Of a stretch of DNA of 64,000 nt, positions 37,051 through 47,171 are shown one piece after another. How positions within the stretch are numbered: the stretch's first letter is position 1; every line of letters begins with the position of its first letter. A model generated the notes under the pieces. That model was given only the letters and a program-made list of their open reading frames with translations. It ran no database searches and was not told the DNA's origin. The position numbers and the translations under genes were made by a program. The stretch comes from Loktanella salsilacus (GTDB lineage Bacteria; Pseudomonadota; Alphaproteobacteria; Rhodobacterales; Rhodobacteraceae), in assembly GCF_900114485.1 (NCBI RefSeq), contig NZ_FOTF01000010.1, forward strand, positions 92,136 through 156,135. Direction: 5' to 3'.

Positions 37051-38920
37051 GCTGCGGCCCATGCGCCGCCGCGGGTTTTGGCAGCAGGATGCCGTGGGCT
37101 GTTTTGTCCCAATAAAACGGCTTCCACGTCAGCTCTATCAGGCCCTTGTAGACGGCAATCGCCCCCAGCGGAAAATACAGCTGCAAGGTTAATGCCCATG
37201 GGGTCAGCCACGCCTTGCCTGCGCGGCGCAGGGCGAGGGCCGAGATGGCGAAATTCACCACTTCTGATGTGACAAAAAGGCCGACCATAGTCCAAAAAGC
37301 CCAAGGCGGCAGCAGGTTCACCGCCGGGTGGTGAAAGCCCAGCGGGATCAGCCAGAACGACCAGATCAGCGGCGCGAGCAGAAATTGCGAGAGCGTGCCC
37401 GCGAACAGGATCTGCACGCCCCAAAACCGCCGCGCCCCCAGATCACGCCAAAGCTGGGCGGGATTCCGCATATGGACGCAATAGGTGACCGCGTAGCCCT
37501 TGAGCCAGCGCGAGCGTTGCTTGACCCACGGCCAAAAGCGGCCATTCGCCTCTTCTTGGGTGACCGAGGGGATAAAGACAGTCTCGTACCCCGCGCGGGC
37601 TAGGCGCAGGCCCAGATCCGCGTCTTCGGTTACGTTGTGGGCGTCCCAGCCACCCAAGTTTTCCAGGATGTCGCGGCGAAAGAACAACGTCGTGCCGCCA
37701 AGGGGCACCACCAGCCCCATGCGCGCATAGCCGGGCAGCACGACGCGAAACCAGCTGGCGTATTCGATGGTAAAGCAACGGGTTAGCCAATTGGCGGCGC
37801 TGTTATAATAGTCCAGCACGCCTTGCAGGCAGGCAACTTTTGGCCCGGCATTTGCGAATGTTGCGGCGACGATATGCAATTGATCGGGGTCTGGCGCATC
37901 CTCTGCGTCATAAACGCCGATGATACTGCCGCGCGCAAAATCCAAGGCATAGTTCAGTGCGCGCGGCTTTGTGCGCAGGGTGCCTTCGGGCACGATGATG
38001 GGGCGCATCCATGTCAGCAGGTGGGTGCGGCCAAGGGCGCGGCGGGTCGTGTCGTCGTTGTCTTCGAGCACCAGACAGGCATCAAGCCGTTCGCGAGGGT
38101 AATTCAGCGCCTCTAGCCGGGTGAGCAAATGTTCCGCGATGGCGCGTTCGCGGTAAAGCGGGATCAGCAGGGTAATGACCGGTAGCGGCCCGCTGCCGCG
38201 GGGCGGAGGCTGCGGCGGACCCACACCGCAGAGCGCCGCTGCCGCCTTTACCGCACCCGAGAGCACCAGCAGGATCACCGCAAGCGCTGAAAGCGCGGTG
38301 ATGACGGCGACCGGGGCGAGCAGCGTCAGGCCCCCCAGCAAAACCGCGCCAAGGCAAGTTGCTTGCATTGCCCGGCCCGACTGCCAGCTACGGCTGCTTT
38401 GCGCGTCTGGCAGGCGCGTTTCGGCGCGGTGGGTCAGATCAGCGGCAAAGCTGTGCACCAGCGCCGCGCTGATCTGATCACGGGTGCAAAGCGCCATGCG
38501 GACGGGGCCAAAGACGTCTTGCAGGCCTTGGCGGTGCTGCAGGAAAATGTCGTAGCAGGGCGCCAGTATCAGGGTGCAATTGCCAGTGGTTCGCCACGGC
38601 AGCACCATATGCGTCATCGCCCGCGCCGGACCGTAGCGGCGCACAAGCGCGGTATGGGGGGGCTGCAGCGCGGGGTCGATGACGCGGGTGCCAAGCAGTT
38701 CGCCTTCTGCCATCAGCATGACGCGGGGCGAAACGCTGAACCGCGTGCGCAGCACATCCAGTACAGGAAGCTGTTCGTGCAGCGCGATATCGCGGGCCTG
38801 CCGGGCGGTTTCGGCACAGATATGCTGCGTGCTAAGAAGATGCCCGACCACCAGATCGGGACCGACATCCAAGGGGGCATCATGGCCGTGGGTGGGTGTG
38901 ATCGTGGCGGAAACGTTCAT
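37004..38920 (-). CDS. Membrane glycosyltransferase family 2 (cellulose synthase-like) with N-terminal extra domain
   Basis: The product has 638 residues. An N-terminal cytoplasmic region (about 20-180) resembles the GspE/MshEN-type N-domain found in some polysaccharide synthases. Then come two membrane spans and a GT2 domain with the nucleotide-sugar Asp motifs (VLEDND, YDAEDAPDPDQL), TEDADLGLRLARAGYE (catalytic base region) and QRSRWLKG (the QxxRW acceptor motif). Four or so C-terminal spans close it. It probably polymerises an extracellular glycan. No PilZ domain is fused to it. A TTAA array lies 41-87 bases upstream. It overlaps gntR by 47 bases at its Pro/Ala-rich tail. Confidence 0.9.
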   Translation of the reverse strand: MNVSATITPTHGHDAPLDVGPDLVVGHLLSTQHICAETARQARDIALHEQLPVLDVLRTRFSVSPRVMLMAEGELLGTRVIDPALQPPHTALVRRYGPARAMTHMVLPWRTTGNCTLILAPCYDIFLQHRQGLQDVFGPVRMALCTRDQISAALVHSFAADLTHRAETRLPDAQSSRSWQSGRAMQATCLGAVLLGGLTLLAPVAVITALSALAVILLVLSGAVKAAAALCGVGPPQPPPRGSGPLPVITLLIPLYRERAIAEHLLTRLEALNYPRERLDACLVLEDNDDTTRRALGRTHLLTWMRPIIVPEGTLRTKPRALNYALDFARGSIIGVYDAEDAPDPDQLHIVAATFANAGPKVACLQGVLDYYNSAANWLTRCFTIEYASWFRVVLPGYARMGLVVPLGGTTLFFRRDILENLGGWDAHNVTEDADLGLRLARAGYETVFIPSVTQEEANGRFWPWVKQRSRWLKGYAVTYCVHMRNPAQLWRDLGARRFWGVQILFAGTLSQFLLAPLIWSFWLIPLGFHHPAVNLLPPWAFWTMVGLFVTSEVVNFAISALALRRAGKAWLTPWALTLQLYFPLGAIAVYKGLIELTWKPFYWDKTAHGILLPKPAAAHGPQPSQPPPPLPHQAAAE

Positions 38921-38960
38921 GGCCCTGCTTTCACTGCAGGGCCATTTGGCAGATTGATCG

Positions 38961-39007
38961 TTAATTTGGCGTTAAATTAGGGTTAAGATGGCCCTAATCC
39001 GCGTTAA
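38961..39007. promoter_or_regulatory. CtrA-type TTAA array upstream of the glycosyltransferase
   Basis: TTAA occurs at 38961, 38972 and 38983, spaced exactly 11 bases, giving two overlapping TTAA-N7-TTAA boxes. CTAA follows at 38994 and TTAA at 39004. TTAA-N7-TTAA is the binding site of the alphaproteobacterial response regulator CtrA. The array lies in the 89-base gap between carA and the glycosyltransferase start. Confidence 0.7.
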
Positions 39008-39009
39008 GA

Positions 39010-40173
<1,164 letters not shown>

Positions 40174-40331
40174 CCGGGGTCCCCTTTGGCAGTGCGGGCG
40201 CGCAAATTCGTGTCGTCTTACGGGGGCAGGCGGGCCGGGTCAAGGCGGTGTGGGTGACGCGGCGTTCGGGTGCTTGTCAGTGGGGTGCCGCGACCCTATG
40301 TTGCGCCGATCTAAGATATGGGACGACTGAC

Positions 40332-40796
40332 ATGGACGTGCGACAGCGACTTTCCGCAGCACTCAAGGATGCGATGAAGGCCAGAGAGGCAGACCGTCTG
40401 TCCACCTTGCGGCTGATCAATGCCGCAATCAAGGACCGGGACATCGCATTGCGCGGCACCGGGGCCGAAGAAGGGGCGACTGTGTCCGAAGGCGACGTGC
40501 TGGCGATTCTGGGCCGCATGGTCAAACAGCGCCAAGAAAGCGCACGCGCTTATGAGGAAGGTGGCCGCTTGGAACTGGCGGAAAAGGAGCTGTCCGAGAT
40601 CAAGGTGATCGAGGAATTCCTGCCGCGTCAGCTGAGCGAAGATGAAGCCGCCGCCGCCGTTGAAGCCGCGATTGCAGAGACGGAAGCTGCAAGCCTGCGC
40701 GACATGGGCCGGGTGATGGCTGTCCTGAAGGACAAGTATACGGGCCAGATGGACTTTGGCCGCGTCGGGCCGATGGTAAAGAACAAACTGGGCTGA
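40332..40796 (+). CDS. GatB/YqeY domain protein
   Basis: The product has 154 residues with helical YqeY domains: MDVRQRLSAALKDAMKAREAD, RLSTLRLINAAIKDRDIALR, then KQRQESARAYEEGGR and EEFLPRQLSEDE. The family is homologous to the C-terminal tRNA-binding tail of GatB and may help aminoacylation. Its exact role is not established. ATG 40332 matches the family start; upstream codons belong to the carA leader. A strong terminator follows. Confidence 0.93.
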   Translation: MDVRQRLSAALKDAMKAREADRLSTLRLINAAIKDRDIALRGTGAEEGATVSEGDVLAILGRMVKQRQESARAYEEGGRLELAEKELSEIKVIEEFLPRQLSEDEAAAAVEAAIAETEAASLRDMGRVMAVLKDKYTGQMDFGRVGPMVKNKLG

Positions 40797-40810
40797 TGGT
40801 CTGAGTTTCT

Positions 40811-40845
40811 GGGGTGTGCGGGCCCGCCCGCCCACCCCTTTTTTA
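40811..40845 (+). terminator. Intrinsic terminator after the YqeY-like gene
   Basis: GGGGTG-T-GCGGGC pairs with GCCCGC-C-CACCCC around a CC turn, with a single mismatch, followed by TTTTTT. Confidence 0.85.
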
Positions 40846-40926
40846 GGCTTCGCCTGTGCCGGTGGTCACTGAACCAGTGGCGCACAGTCCGCGAGGCCCA
40901 CGATATATGTGACCCGAAGAAGAACC

Positions 40927-41415
40927 TTAGACGCGCAGCGCGCGCTTGAGGTCATCGTAGAGGGCAAGGCGCTCTGCGGCGTCGAGGAAGGCGCCGATCT
41001 CGACCTCTCGATCACCGCCGCGTAGTGTGATGTAGTTTTCCACCGGCCCGCCCTTGGGGTGCAGGTGCACCGTCACCCAATACCGATTTGCCTGCCAATC
41101 TTGACGCGGTCCTTTGGGGTTGTGGCGGATAAGCTGTGCCACCTGCGCGGTGACGTGCAGCTCTTCTAGGACCTCGCCGCGTTTGTAGCTGAGGTTTAGG
41201 GCGTACCACAGACCTGTGAACATGATGGCAAAGAAGGGCAGCAGCGCCCAGAGCACCGCCGTGCCAAGCACGGTGAGCAGCGGCAGGGTGATGATCGTCG
41301 CCGTTGCCCCCATGAACAACACGAAATCTCGGCGCAGCAAGGATCGATAAGGCCAGAGCGACAGGCTCCAGTCTGGGGTCGTGTGCGGCGGTTTGGGCGT
41401 CCATTCGTAGGGCAT
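40927..41415 (-). CDS. DUF2244 membrane protein
   Basis: The product has 162 residues. Two close membrane helices lie near 33-70 (the LLTVLGTAVLWALLPFFAIMF region) after a short N-terminus with SLSLWPYRSL. A beta-rich tail with GEVLEELHVTAQVAQ and NRYWVTVHLHPKGGPVENYITLRG follows. DUF2244 proteins are often encoded near cytochrome oxidase genes in alphaproteobacteria, and ctaD is about 1 kb away here. Function unknown. Confidence 0.9.
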   Translation of the reverse strand: MPYEWTPKPPHTTPDWSLSLWPYRSLLRRDFVLFMGATATIITLPLLTVLGTAVLWALLPFFAIMFTGLWYALNLSYKRGEVLEELHVTAQVAQLIRHNPKGPRQDWQANRYWVTVHLHPKGGPVENYITLRGGDREVEIGAFLDAAERLALYDDLKRALRV

Positions 41416-41471
41416 AGCGTAGTTCTAGCAGGGGGCGATGCGCTGGCAACTGCGCCCGTTGGTCGCGCGGG

Positions 41472-41503
41472 TGCCTCCGGCGGGAGTTTTCTTTGCAAGG
41501 TGA
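41472..41503 (+). repeat. Intergenic repeat copy D
   Basis: TGCCTCCGGCGGGAGT (41472-41487) is followed by TTTCTTTGCAAGGTGA. The first 16 bases are identical to copy E at 52560. The self-complementary CCTCCGGCGGGAG part can form a short stem. It lies in the gap between DUF2244 and GNAT genes. Confidence 0.65.
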
Positions 41504-41544
41504 ATGGGGATCTGTGACAAGACGTGAGTTGATTGAGAAGGGTG

Positions 41545-41997
41545 ATGGCTGTGACTGTGATGATACGGGCTGCTCAGCCTGCGGACCGGGCGGCGTGGGG
41601 CGCGCTTTATGCGGGGTATGCCGCGTTTTATCAGGTGCCGCAGACCGAGGCGATGCGTGATGCCGTCTGGGGCTGGTTGATGGATGCGGGGCATCAGACT
41701 GGCGGGCTGGTGGCCTGCGACGGGGACGGGGCGCTGATCGGGCTTGCGCATTATCGCGCCTTTGCCCGGCCGCTGTCCGCCAGCACGGGCGGGTTTCTGG
41801 ATGATTTGTTTGTGGACCCGGGCGTTCGCGGCAGCGGGGCGGCGGATGCGCTGATCGCAGGCCTGCGCGATATAGGCGCGGCCCGGGGGTGGACGGTGAT
41901 CCGCTGGATTACGGCAGAGGACAATTACCGCGCGCGCGGGGTTTATGACCGGGTCGCGCTGCGCACGCCTTGGGTGACCTACGACATCAAGATCTAG
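41545..41997 (+). CDS. GNAT family N-acetyltransferase
   Basis: The product has 150 residues, a single GNAT fold that uses acetyl-CoA. FLDDLFVDPGVRGSGAADALI carries the acetyl-CoA pyrophosphate loop (RGSGAA variant of QxxGxG/A), and WITAEDNYRARGVYDRVA is the usual C-terminal part. The start at ATG 41545 follows GAGAAGG; ATG 41560 is an alternative. The acceptor substrate is unknown. Its end overlaps the convergent ASCH gene by 4 bases. Confidence 0.85.
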   Translation: MAVTVMIRAAQPADRAAWGALYAGYAAFYQVPQTEAMRDAVWGWLMDAGHQTGGLVACDGDGALIGLAHYRAFARPLSASTGGFLDDLFVDPGVRGSGAADALIAGLRDIGAARGWTVIRWITAEDNYRARGVYDRVALRTPWVTYDIKI

Positions 41998-42410
41998 CAG
42001 GCCTCGATCAGTTTGAACCGTTCCCAGACCACCAGCATGTCCGGCGCGAAGCCGCCGGTGCGGGTGAAGTAGGCGATATGGTCGTTTTGCCAGCCGATCA
42101 GGTCGGGATTTTCGCCCTCTGCCAAGGCCATCTCTGCGGTGACCTGATTGAAGGGGCAGGTGATGACCTGCTGCGTTTCAATCACGCAGGCCGGGCGGCC
42201 GTCCCAATGCAGCGCGATGTCGCGGCGGCCGGGGACGGGCATGGGATCGCCGCTTTCAAAGTCGCGCAGGGCCCCGGTGCTTGCGGTTTTATGCCCGCTG
42301 CGCACAAGCGTCAGCAGGCGCGCGCATAGGTCTGGGCCATCGCCAAAGGTGAAGGTTTCAGCGCCGGGATAGCGGTTGCGCAGGGCGATCAGGGCGGCGG
42401 GGTCGGTCAT
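41994..42410 (-). CDS. ASCH domain protein
   Basis: The product has 138 residues. The ASCH beta-barrel contains the typical TFGDGPDLCARLLTLVRSGHKTAS entry with the conserved Lys-Thr, then VPGRRDIALHWDG, CVIETQQV and a C-terminal MLVVWERFKLIE. ASCH domains are RNA-binding or nucleoside hydrolase folds related to PUA. Some cleave N4-acetylcytidine, but that assignment is not certain here. It follows ctaD on the same strand beyond a terminator. Confidence 0.87.
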   Translation of the reverse strand: MTDPAALIALRNRYPGAETFTFGDGPDLCARLLTLVRSGHKTASTGALRDFESGDPMPVPGRRDIALHWDGRPACVIETQQVITCPFNQVTAEMALAEGENPDLIGWQNDHIAYFTRTGGFAPDMLVVWERFKLIEAC

Positions 42411-42428
42411 GGCGTTACCTGAGATAGA

Positions 42429-42459
42429 AAAAAGGCCCCGGATCGCTCCGGGGCCTTTT
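42429..42459 (-). terminator. Terminator after ctaD
   Basis: AAAAGGCCCCGG and CCGGGGCCTTTT form a 12-bp stem around a 6-base loop. On the minus strand, a T run follows, ending the ctaD transcript 9 bases past its stop. Confidence 0.88.
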
Positions 42460-42467
42460 GCGTTGGA

Positions 42468-44141
42468 TTAGTGGGCGTGGACTTTGTCCCAATCGCTCTG
42501 CTTTGGCAGCTGCTCGAACGTGTGCTCGGGCGGCGGGCAGGGCAGGGTCCATTCCAGCGTGTCTGCGTATTCGTTCCACGGGTTGTTCTCGGTGACTTTT
42601 TTACCGCGGAACAGGGTGTAGAACAGCACGCCGATGAAGAACAGGAACGACGCGAAGGACAGGAACGCACCCCAGCTGGAGACGTAGTTCCAGGTGGCGA
42701 AGGCTTCTGGGTAGTCGATGTAACGACGTGGCATACCCTGACGGCCAAGGAAGTGCTGCGGGAAGAAGGTGATGTTCGCGCCGATGAACATCGCCCAGAA
42801 GTGCAGCTTACCAGCCCATTCGGGATACATGCGGCCCGACATCTTAGGCAGGTAGAAGTAGATACCCGCAAAGATGGCAAACACAGCACCCAGCGACATC
42901 ACGTAGTGGAAGTGTGCCACAACGTAGTAGGTGTCGTGATAGACGCGGTCGATACCAGCCTGCGACAGCACGATACCGGTCACGCCGCCGACGGTGAACA
43001 GGAACAAGAAGCCCATTGCCCACAGCATCGGTGTCTTAAACTCGATCGAGCCGCCCCACATCGTTGCGATCCAAGAGAAGATCTTAACGCCGGTGGGCAC
43101 CGCGATCACCATCGTGGCCATCATGAAGTAGGACTGCTGCGTCAGCGACAGACCAACGGTGTACATGTGGTGCGCCCAGACGACGAAGCCCAGAACACCA
43201 ATCGCAACCATCGCGTAGACCATGGGCAGGTAGCCAAACACGGGCTTCTTAGAGAAGGTCGCGATGACGTGGCTGATGATACCAAAGCCGGGGATGATGA
43301 TGATGTAGACTTCCGGGTGGCCAAAGAACCACAGGATGTGCTGGTACAGGATCGGGTCGCCGCCGCCTTCTGGTTGGAAGAAGGTGGTGCCGAAGTTACG
43401 GTCCATCAGCAGCATCGTGATCGCGCCAGCCAGAACGGGCAGCGCCAGCAGGATCAGCCATGCGGTGACAAAGATCGACCACGCAAACAGCGGTACCTTG
43501 TGCATGGTCATGCCAGGGGCACGCATGTTCAGGAAGGTGGTGATCATGTTGATCGCGCCCAAGATGGACGAGGCGCCCGACAGGTGAACCGCGAAGATCG
43601 CAAGGTCCATCGACATGCCGCCCTCTGACGTGGACAGGGGTGGATACATGACCCAACCCACACCAGAGCCAGCCTGACCGCCGCCGCCAGGGGCCAGCAT
43701 GGACGCGACGCCCAGAGCCGTACCAGCAACATACATCCAGTAGGACAGGTTGTTCATACGCGGGAACGCCATGTCTGGCGCGCCGATCTGCAGCGGCATG
43801 AAGTAGTTGCCGAAGCCGCCGAACAGGGCCGGAATAACCACAAAGAACATCATCAAGATGCCGTGGTAGGTGATCAGAACGTTCCACAGGTGGCCGTTTG
43901 GCGTACAGGTGGACGCGGCATCTGTGAACAGGCGCGCGCCTTCCATGCACATGTGCTGGACGCCGGGCTCCATCAGCTCGATGCGCATGAAGACTGTGAA
44001 TGCCACCGAGATAAAGCCGACAAGGCCCGAGGTGAACAGGTACAGAATCCCGATGTCTTTGTGGTTGGTGGACATGAACCAGCGGGTAAAGAAGCCCCGC
44101 TCGTCGTGATGGTCATGGCCGTGGATGGCGGCGTCTGCCAT
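42468..44141 (-). CDS. ctaD: Cytochrome c oxidase subunit I (aa3 type)
   Basis: The product has 557 residues with twelve membrane helices. It is the heme a/heme a3-CuB core of the terminal oxidase that reduces oxygen with electrons from cytochrome c and pumps protons. Motifs include [22 protein letters not shown] (heme a His), [20 protein letters not shown] (CuB His, crosslinked Tyr and proton-path Glu nearby), [10 protein letters not shown] (CuB His pair) and VAHFHYVMS (heme a and a3 His). Subunit II and III genes are not adjacent, so ctaD is a separate transcription unit as in related bacteria. Confidence 0.97.
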   Translation of the reverse strand: MADAAIHGHDHHDERGFFTRWFMSTNHKDIGILYLFTSGLVGFISVAFTVFMRIELMEPGVQHMCMEGARLFTDAASTCTPNGHLWNVLITYHGILMMFFVVIPALFGGFGNYFMPLQIGAPDMAFPRMNNLSYWMYVAGTALGVASMLAPGGGGQAGSGVGWVMYPPLSTSEGGMSMDLAIFAVHLSGASSILGAINMITTFLNMRAPGMTMHKVPLFAWSIFVTAWLILLALPVLAGAITMLLMDRNFGTTFFQPEGGGDPILYQHILWFFGHPEVYIIIIPGFGIISHVIATFSKKPVFGYLPMVYAMVAIGVLGFVVWAHHMYTVGLSLTQQSYFMMATMVIAVPTGVKIFSWIATMWGGSIEFKTPMLWAMGFLFLFTVGGVTGIVLSQAGIDRVYHDTYYVVAHFHYVMSLGAVFAIFAGIYFYLPKMSGRMYPEWAGKLHFWAMFIGANITFFPQHFLGRQGMPRRYIDYPEAFATWNYVSSWGAFLSFASFLFFIGVLFYTLFRGKKVTENNPWNEYADTLEWTLPCPPPEHTFEQLPKQSDWDKVHAH

Positions 44142-44412
44142 GTGGCTCTCCCTCAGAATTGGCTACGGATACAGGGGCGCGAGTCGTAGCCCCGCATCCT
44201 GAATATAGCTGGTTCTAGTGGACCGGCCTGCCTATCGCAACATTCAAAGCCGCGCAGAGCATGGGATATATTGGCGCAGGGCGCGCAAATTACGAGGGGC
44301 GGGGCGGCGGAAAATCGCAGGCCGCCGGTCGCAGGGCAGGGCGGCGGTCATAATCGTGCCGCAAAGGGCGGCTATTCGGTGTGAGCTTTCAAGTTCAAAC
44401 AGGATATCTGCG

Positions 44413-44802
44413 ATGATCCGCCACTCAAAAACGTTCTTTTATGCAGCGATTGCTGTCGCCAGCGCCTTGATGGCGCCTGCAACGGCCCAAACGCAAGGCG
44501 GTGCCGAGCCGCAGGGCGGGCAGGTGGCCTGCGCTGAATTTCTGGCAATGGAGGATGGCGAAAAGAACACAGTCGCGGCTGTGGTAGAGCAGGCATTGGA
44601 TGCCGAAATTCCCCAGCCCACTGCTGAAGACCTTGCCGCGCTGGCCGCCGCGGGCATTGATCCTGCCGCCGCCGTCGCCGCTGCGCCGCCAGAGCCGGGC
44701 GAAACGATGCGCGTCATGCGCGAAGCCTGCGAGGCCAATGCTGGCGCGACCATCATGGATGCGCTGACAATGCCGCCAGAGGGGGCTGCCACCTCTAACT
44801 AA
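44413..44802 (+). CDS. Small secreted protein, HdeA/HdeB-like
   Basis: The product has 129 residues. A signal peptide (to about residue 26, ending TAQ) precedes a mature helical domain with CAEFLAMEDGEKNTVAAVV and, near the end, MRVMREACEANAGATIMDAL. Two Cys in this spacing are typical of the HdeA/HdeB acid-stress chaperone family, which keep one disulfide. The similarity is by pattern only. A central Ala/Pro-rich insert is unusual. ATG 44413 is chosen for the signal peptide. Confidence 0.7.
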   Translation: MIRHSKTFFYAAIAVASALMAPATAQTQGGAEPQGGQVACAEFLAMEDGEKNTVAAVVEQALDAEIPQPTAEDLAALAAAGIDPAAAVAAAPPEPGETMRVMREACEANAGATIMDALTMPPEGAATSN

Positions 44803-44813
44803 ACCACCCCGGT

Positions 44814-45476
44814 TTACGCCGGGGGCGCCGCGCCAAAGATTGTATCAAAGCTTTGGCGTAGTGCGACATCTAGGTCTGCCATGGTGACCGGCAGACCCAG
44901 ATCTACAAGGCTGGTCACCCCGTGATCGCTGATGCCGCAGGGCACGATGCCATCAAAATGGCTTAGATCCGGTTCGACGTTGATCGACAGCCCGTGGAAC
45001 GACACCCATTTGCGCAGGCGAATGCCAAGGGCTGCGATCTTGTCCTCTTGCACCGCGCCCGTGGCGGTTAGCGGCTTATCAGGGCGCGTGACCCAGACGC
45101 CGACGCGGCCGGGGCGAATTTCGCCTTTGACGTTGAACTGGTCCAGTGTCGCAATGACCCATGCTTCTAGCTCTTGTACAAAACGGCGCACATCGCGGCC
45201 GCGTTTGCCGACGTCCAACATAATGTAAGCCACGCGCTGTCCGGGGCCGTGATAGGTATATTGTCCACCGCGCCGCGCCTCGAACACGGGAAAACGGTCT
45301 GGATCAACCAGATCGGCGATCTTGGCAGAGGTGCCAGCGGTATAAAGCGGCGGATGCTCCAGCAGCCAGATCGCCTCATCCGCGGTGCCGGCCGCAATCG
45401 CTTCGGCCCGCGCCTCCATAAAGGTCAGCGCATCGGCGTAGGGGACGGGCGTGTCAGAGGTAATCCATTCAACCAT
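44814..45476 (-). CDS. lipB: Lipoyl(octanoyl) transferase
   Basis: The product has 220 residues. It transfers octanoate from acyl carrier protein to lipoyl domains of 2-oxoacid dehydrogenases. Visible motifs are [20 protein letters not shown], the GVWV near the lysine region, [17 protein letters not shown] and the catalytic Cys in [15 protein letters not shown]. Length and start are as expected. It ends 12 bases from the convergent HdeA-like gene. Confidence 0.95.
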   Translation of the reverse strand: MVEWITSDTPVPYADALTFMEARAEAIAAGTADEAIWLLEHPPLYTAGTSAKIADLVDPDRFPVFEARRGGQYTYHGPGQRVAYIMLDVGKRGRDVRRFVQELEAWVIATLDQFNVKGEIRPGRVGVWVTRPDKPLTATGAVQEDKIAALGIRLRKWVSFHGLSINVEPDLSHFDGIVPCGISDHGVTSLVDLGLPVTMADLDVALRQSFDTIFGAAPPA

Positions 45477-45542
45477 GAACGCTATATGACCCTGCGCGCG
45501 GGCATTGAAAAGAGCTTGGCAAAATCAGCTGCAATTCCCCCC

Positions 45543-45571
45543 TTGGCATGCCCGGTTTGCTGTTCTATACG
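45543..45571 (+). promoter_or_regulatory. Promoter for tRNA-Leu
   Basis: TTGGCA (45543-45548) and TATACG (45566-45571) are 17 bases apart. The -10 box ends 17 bases before the mature tRNA start. Confidence 0.65.
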
Positions 45572-45588
45572 CGCCGCAGCCCTGACTT

Positions 45589-45675
45589 GCGGTCGTGGCG
45601 GAATTGGTAGACGCGCAGCGTTGAGGTCGCTGTTCTTTAATCGGAGTGGGGGTTCGAGTCCCCCCGACCGCACCA
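45589..45675 (+). tRNA. tRNA-Leu (anticodon GAG)
   Basis: The acceptor stem is GCGGTCG with CGACCGC. The anticodon stem CAGCG/CGCTG holds the loop TTGAGGT, giving anticodon GAG. A long variable arm marks it as class II. GTTCGAGTC is the T loop region, and CCA is encoded at the end. It reads CUC/CUU codons. Confidence 0.97.
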
Positions 45676-46000
45676 GGGTAAACAAATCCCTAAATCGTTG
45701 AATGTCCCGTTGAGCGCGGCAGCTTTTGTGGCTGCGGCGCAAGTGCGTTTGCGCATGGCGCGCCTGTTGCGGGCGGCGTTAGGCTGCTATGCGCCGCAAC
45801 CCCCGGTATACTGCGCGCCGCTTTCATCGGCAGTTCGCTAGCCATTTGTCCTGCATTTTAAGCAAGGCGCAGATCAATCCACTCCATTTAGGCCGATCTC
45901 GACGTTGACCGGGAAATCAGTTGCACTTTGCTTGGGCGGTTGCTTTATTTCAAAGCTGAAGAGTGCGGGATAACCCGCCGGAGACAACGGGGAGACTGGC
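45676..46000. other. 325-base gene-free leader of the ABC transporter operon
   Basis: No ORF with coding character is seen. It contains small inverted repeats, such as GCGGGATAACCCGC at about 45965-45978, and must hold the operon promoter, since the upstream tRNA is the only other unit. No clear -35/-10 pair at 17 bases was found. The ribosome site GGGGAG is just before the GTG at 46001. Confidence 0.5.
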
Positions 46001-47095
46001 GTGGCGCAAAGCGACGACGCTTTCGTGGAATTTGACCACGTTCAAAAGAGCTATGATGGTGAAAACCTCGTAGTTAAAGATCTGAACCTGTCGATGCCAA
46101 AGGGCGAGTTTCTGACGATGCTCGGGCCATCGGGGTCCGGCAAGACGACTTGCCTGATGATGCTGGCCGGGTTCGAGACAGCAACTTATGGCGATATTCG
46201 TCTGGACGGCAAACCGATCAATGACATCCCGCCGCACAAGCGCGGCATTGGTATGGTGTTCCAGAACTACGCCTTGTTCCCGCATATGACAGTGGCGGAA
46301 AACCTCGCGTTTCCGCTGCAAGTCCGCAAGATGAGCAAGGACGTGCAAAAGCAAAAGGTGATGCGCGCACTGGATATGGTCCAGATGGGCAGCTTTGCCG
46401 GACGCCGTCCGACTCAGCTCTCTGGTGGTCAGCAGCAGCGGATCGCCTTGGCGCGTGCGCTGGTGTTTGAACCTGAACTGGTACTGATGGACGAACCGCT
46501 TGGCGCGCTGGATAAACAGCTGCGCGAAACGTTGCAGTTTGAAATCACCAATCTGGCGCACCAGCTTGGCATCACCGTGGTCTATGTGACCCACGACCAG
46601 ACTGAAGCGCTGACTATGTCCGACCGCGTCGCCGTGTTTGAAAATGGCCGCATTCAACAGTTGGCCGCGCCTGCCACCTTGTATGAAGAGCCGCAGAACA
46701 GCTTCGTTGCGCAATTCATCGGTGAAAACAACACGCTGGAAGGCGTTGTTGCGGAAATCAAAGGTGACACCTGCGTTGTGAAACTGGACAGCGGCGAAGT
46801 GATCGACGCCGTCCCCGTGAACGTCAGCAAAGTTGGCGAACGCACCAAGGTCAGCATCCGCCCAGAGCGGGTCGAGGTTGATACAGCCAAGCTGGGCCCC
46901 AACGCCCACACGCTGAAGGCCGAAGTGCTAGAGTTCATCTATATGGGTGACATCTTCCGCACGCGGCTCAAGGTTGCTGGCATCGATAACTTTGTCATCA
47001 AGACACGCAATTCGCCCGATCAGACCAAACTGACACCGGGCACTACAATCGACATCGGCTGGCTGCCGCGGGATTGCCGCGCGCTGGACGCCTGA
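46001..47095 (+). CDS. Polyamine-type ABC transporter ATP-binding protein
   Basis: The product has 364 residues. Walker A is LGPSGSGKTTCLMML, the Q loop VFQNYALFPHMTV, signature QLSGGQQQRIALARAL, Walker B LVLMDEPLGALD, and the switch His in YVTHDQTEAL. A C-terminal TOBE domain (about 240-360) is present, as in PotA. The start is GTG with GGGGAG 7 bases upstream. It is the first gene of a five-gene operon with a binding protein, a DUF1330 protein and two permeases. Polyamine or a related cationic amine is the likely cargo, not proven. Confidence 0.93.
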   Translation: MAQSDDAFVEFDHVQKSYDGENLVVKDLNLSMPKGEFLTMLGPSGSGKTTCLMMLAGFETATYGDIRLDGKPINDIPPHKRGIGMVFQNYALFPHMTVAENLAFPLQVRKMSKDVQKQKVMRALDMVQMGSFAGRRPTQLSGGQQQRIALARALVFEPELVLMDEPLGALDKQLRETLQFEITNLAHQLGITVVYVTHDQTEALTMSDRVAVFENGRIQQLAAPATLYEEPQNSFVAQFIGENNTLEGVVAEIKGDTCVVKLDSGEVIDAVPVNVSKVGERTKVSIRPERVEVDTAKLGPNAHTLKAEVLEFIYMGDIFRTRLKVAGIDNFVIKTRNSPDQTKLTPGTTIDIGWLPRDCRALDA

Positions 47096-47171
47096 TGTGG
47101 AACAGGGCTTTGCCGCGCCCGGCGGCATCGCCCGACAATATAAGACCGGGTAACCTAACGGGAGTTTACGA

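Noticed and set aside
42471..43628. 385-residue plus-strand ORF opposite ctaD
   Set aside because: It is fully antisense to a well-conserved oxidase gene, and the translated sequence is Asp/His/Arg/Gln-rich with no family features.
45676..46000. Possible small RNA in the gap after tRNA-Leu
   Set aside because: Only small weak hairpins and no promoter-terminator pair could be found. Left as an unassigned leader.
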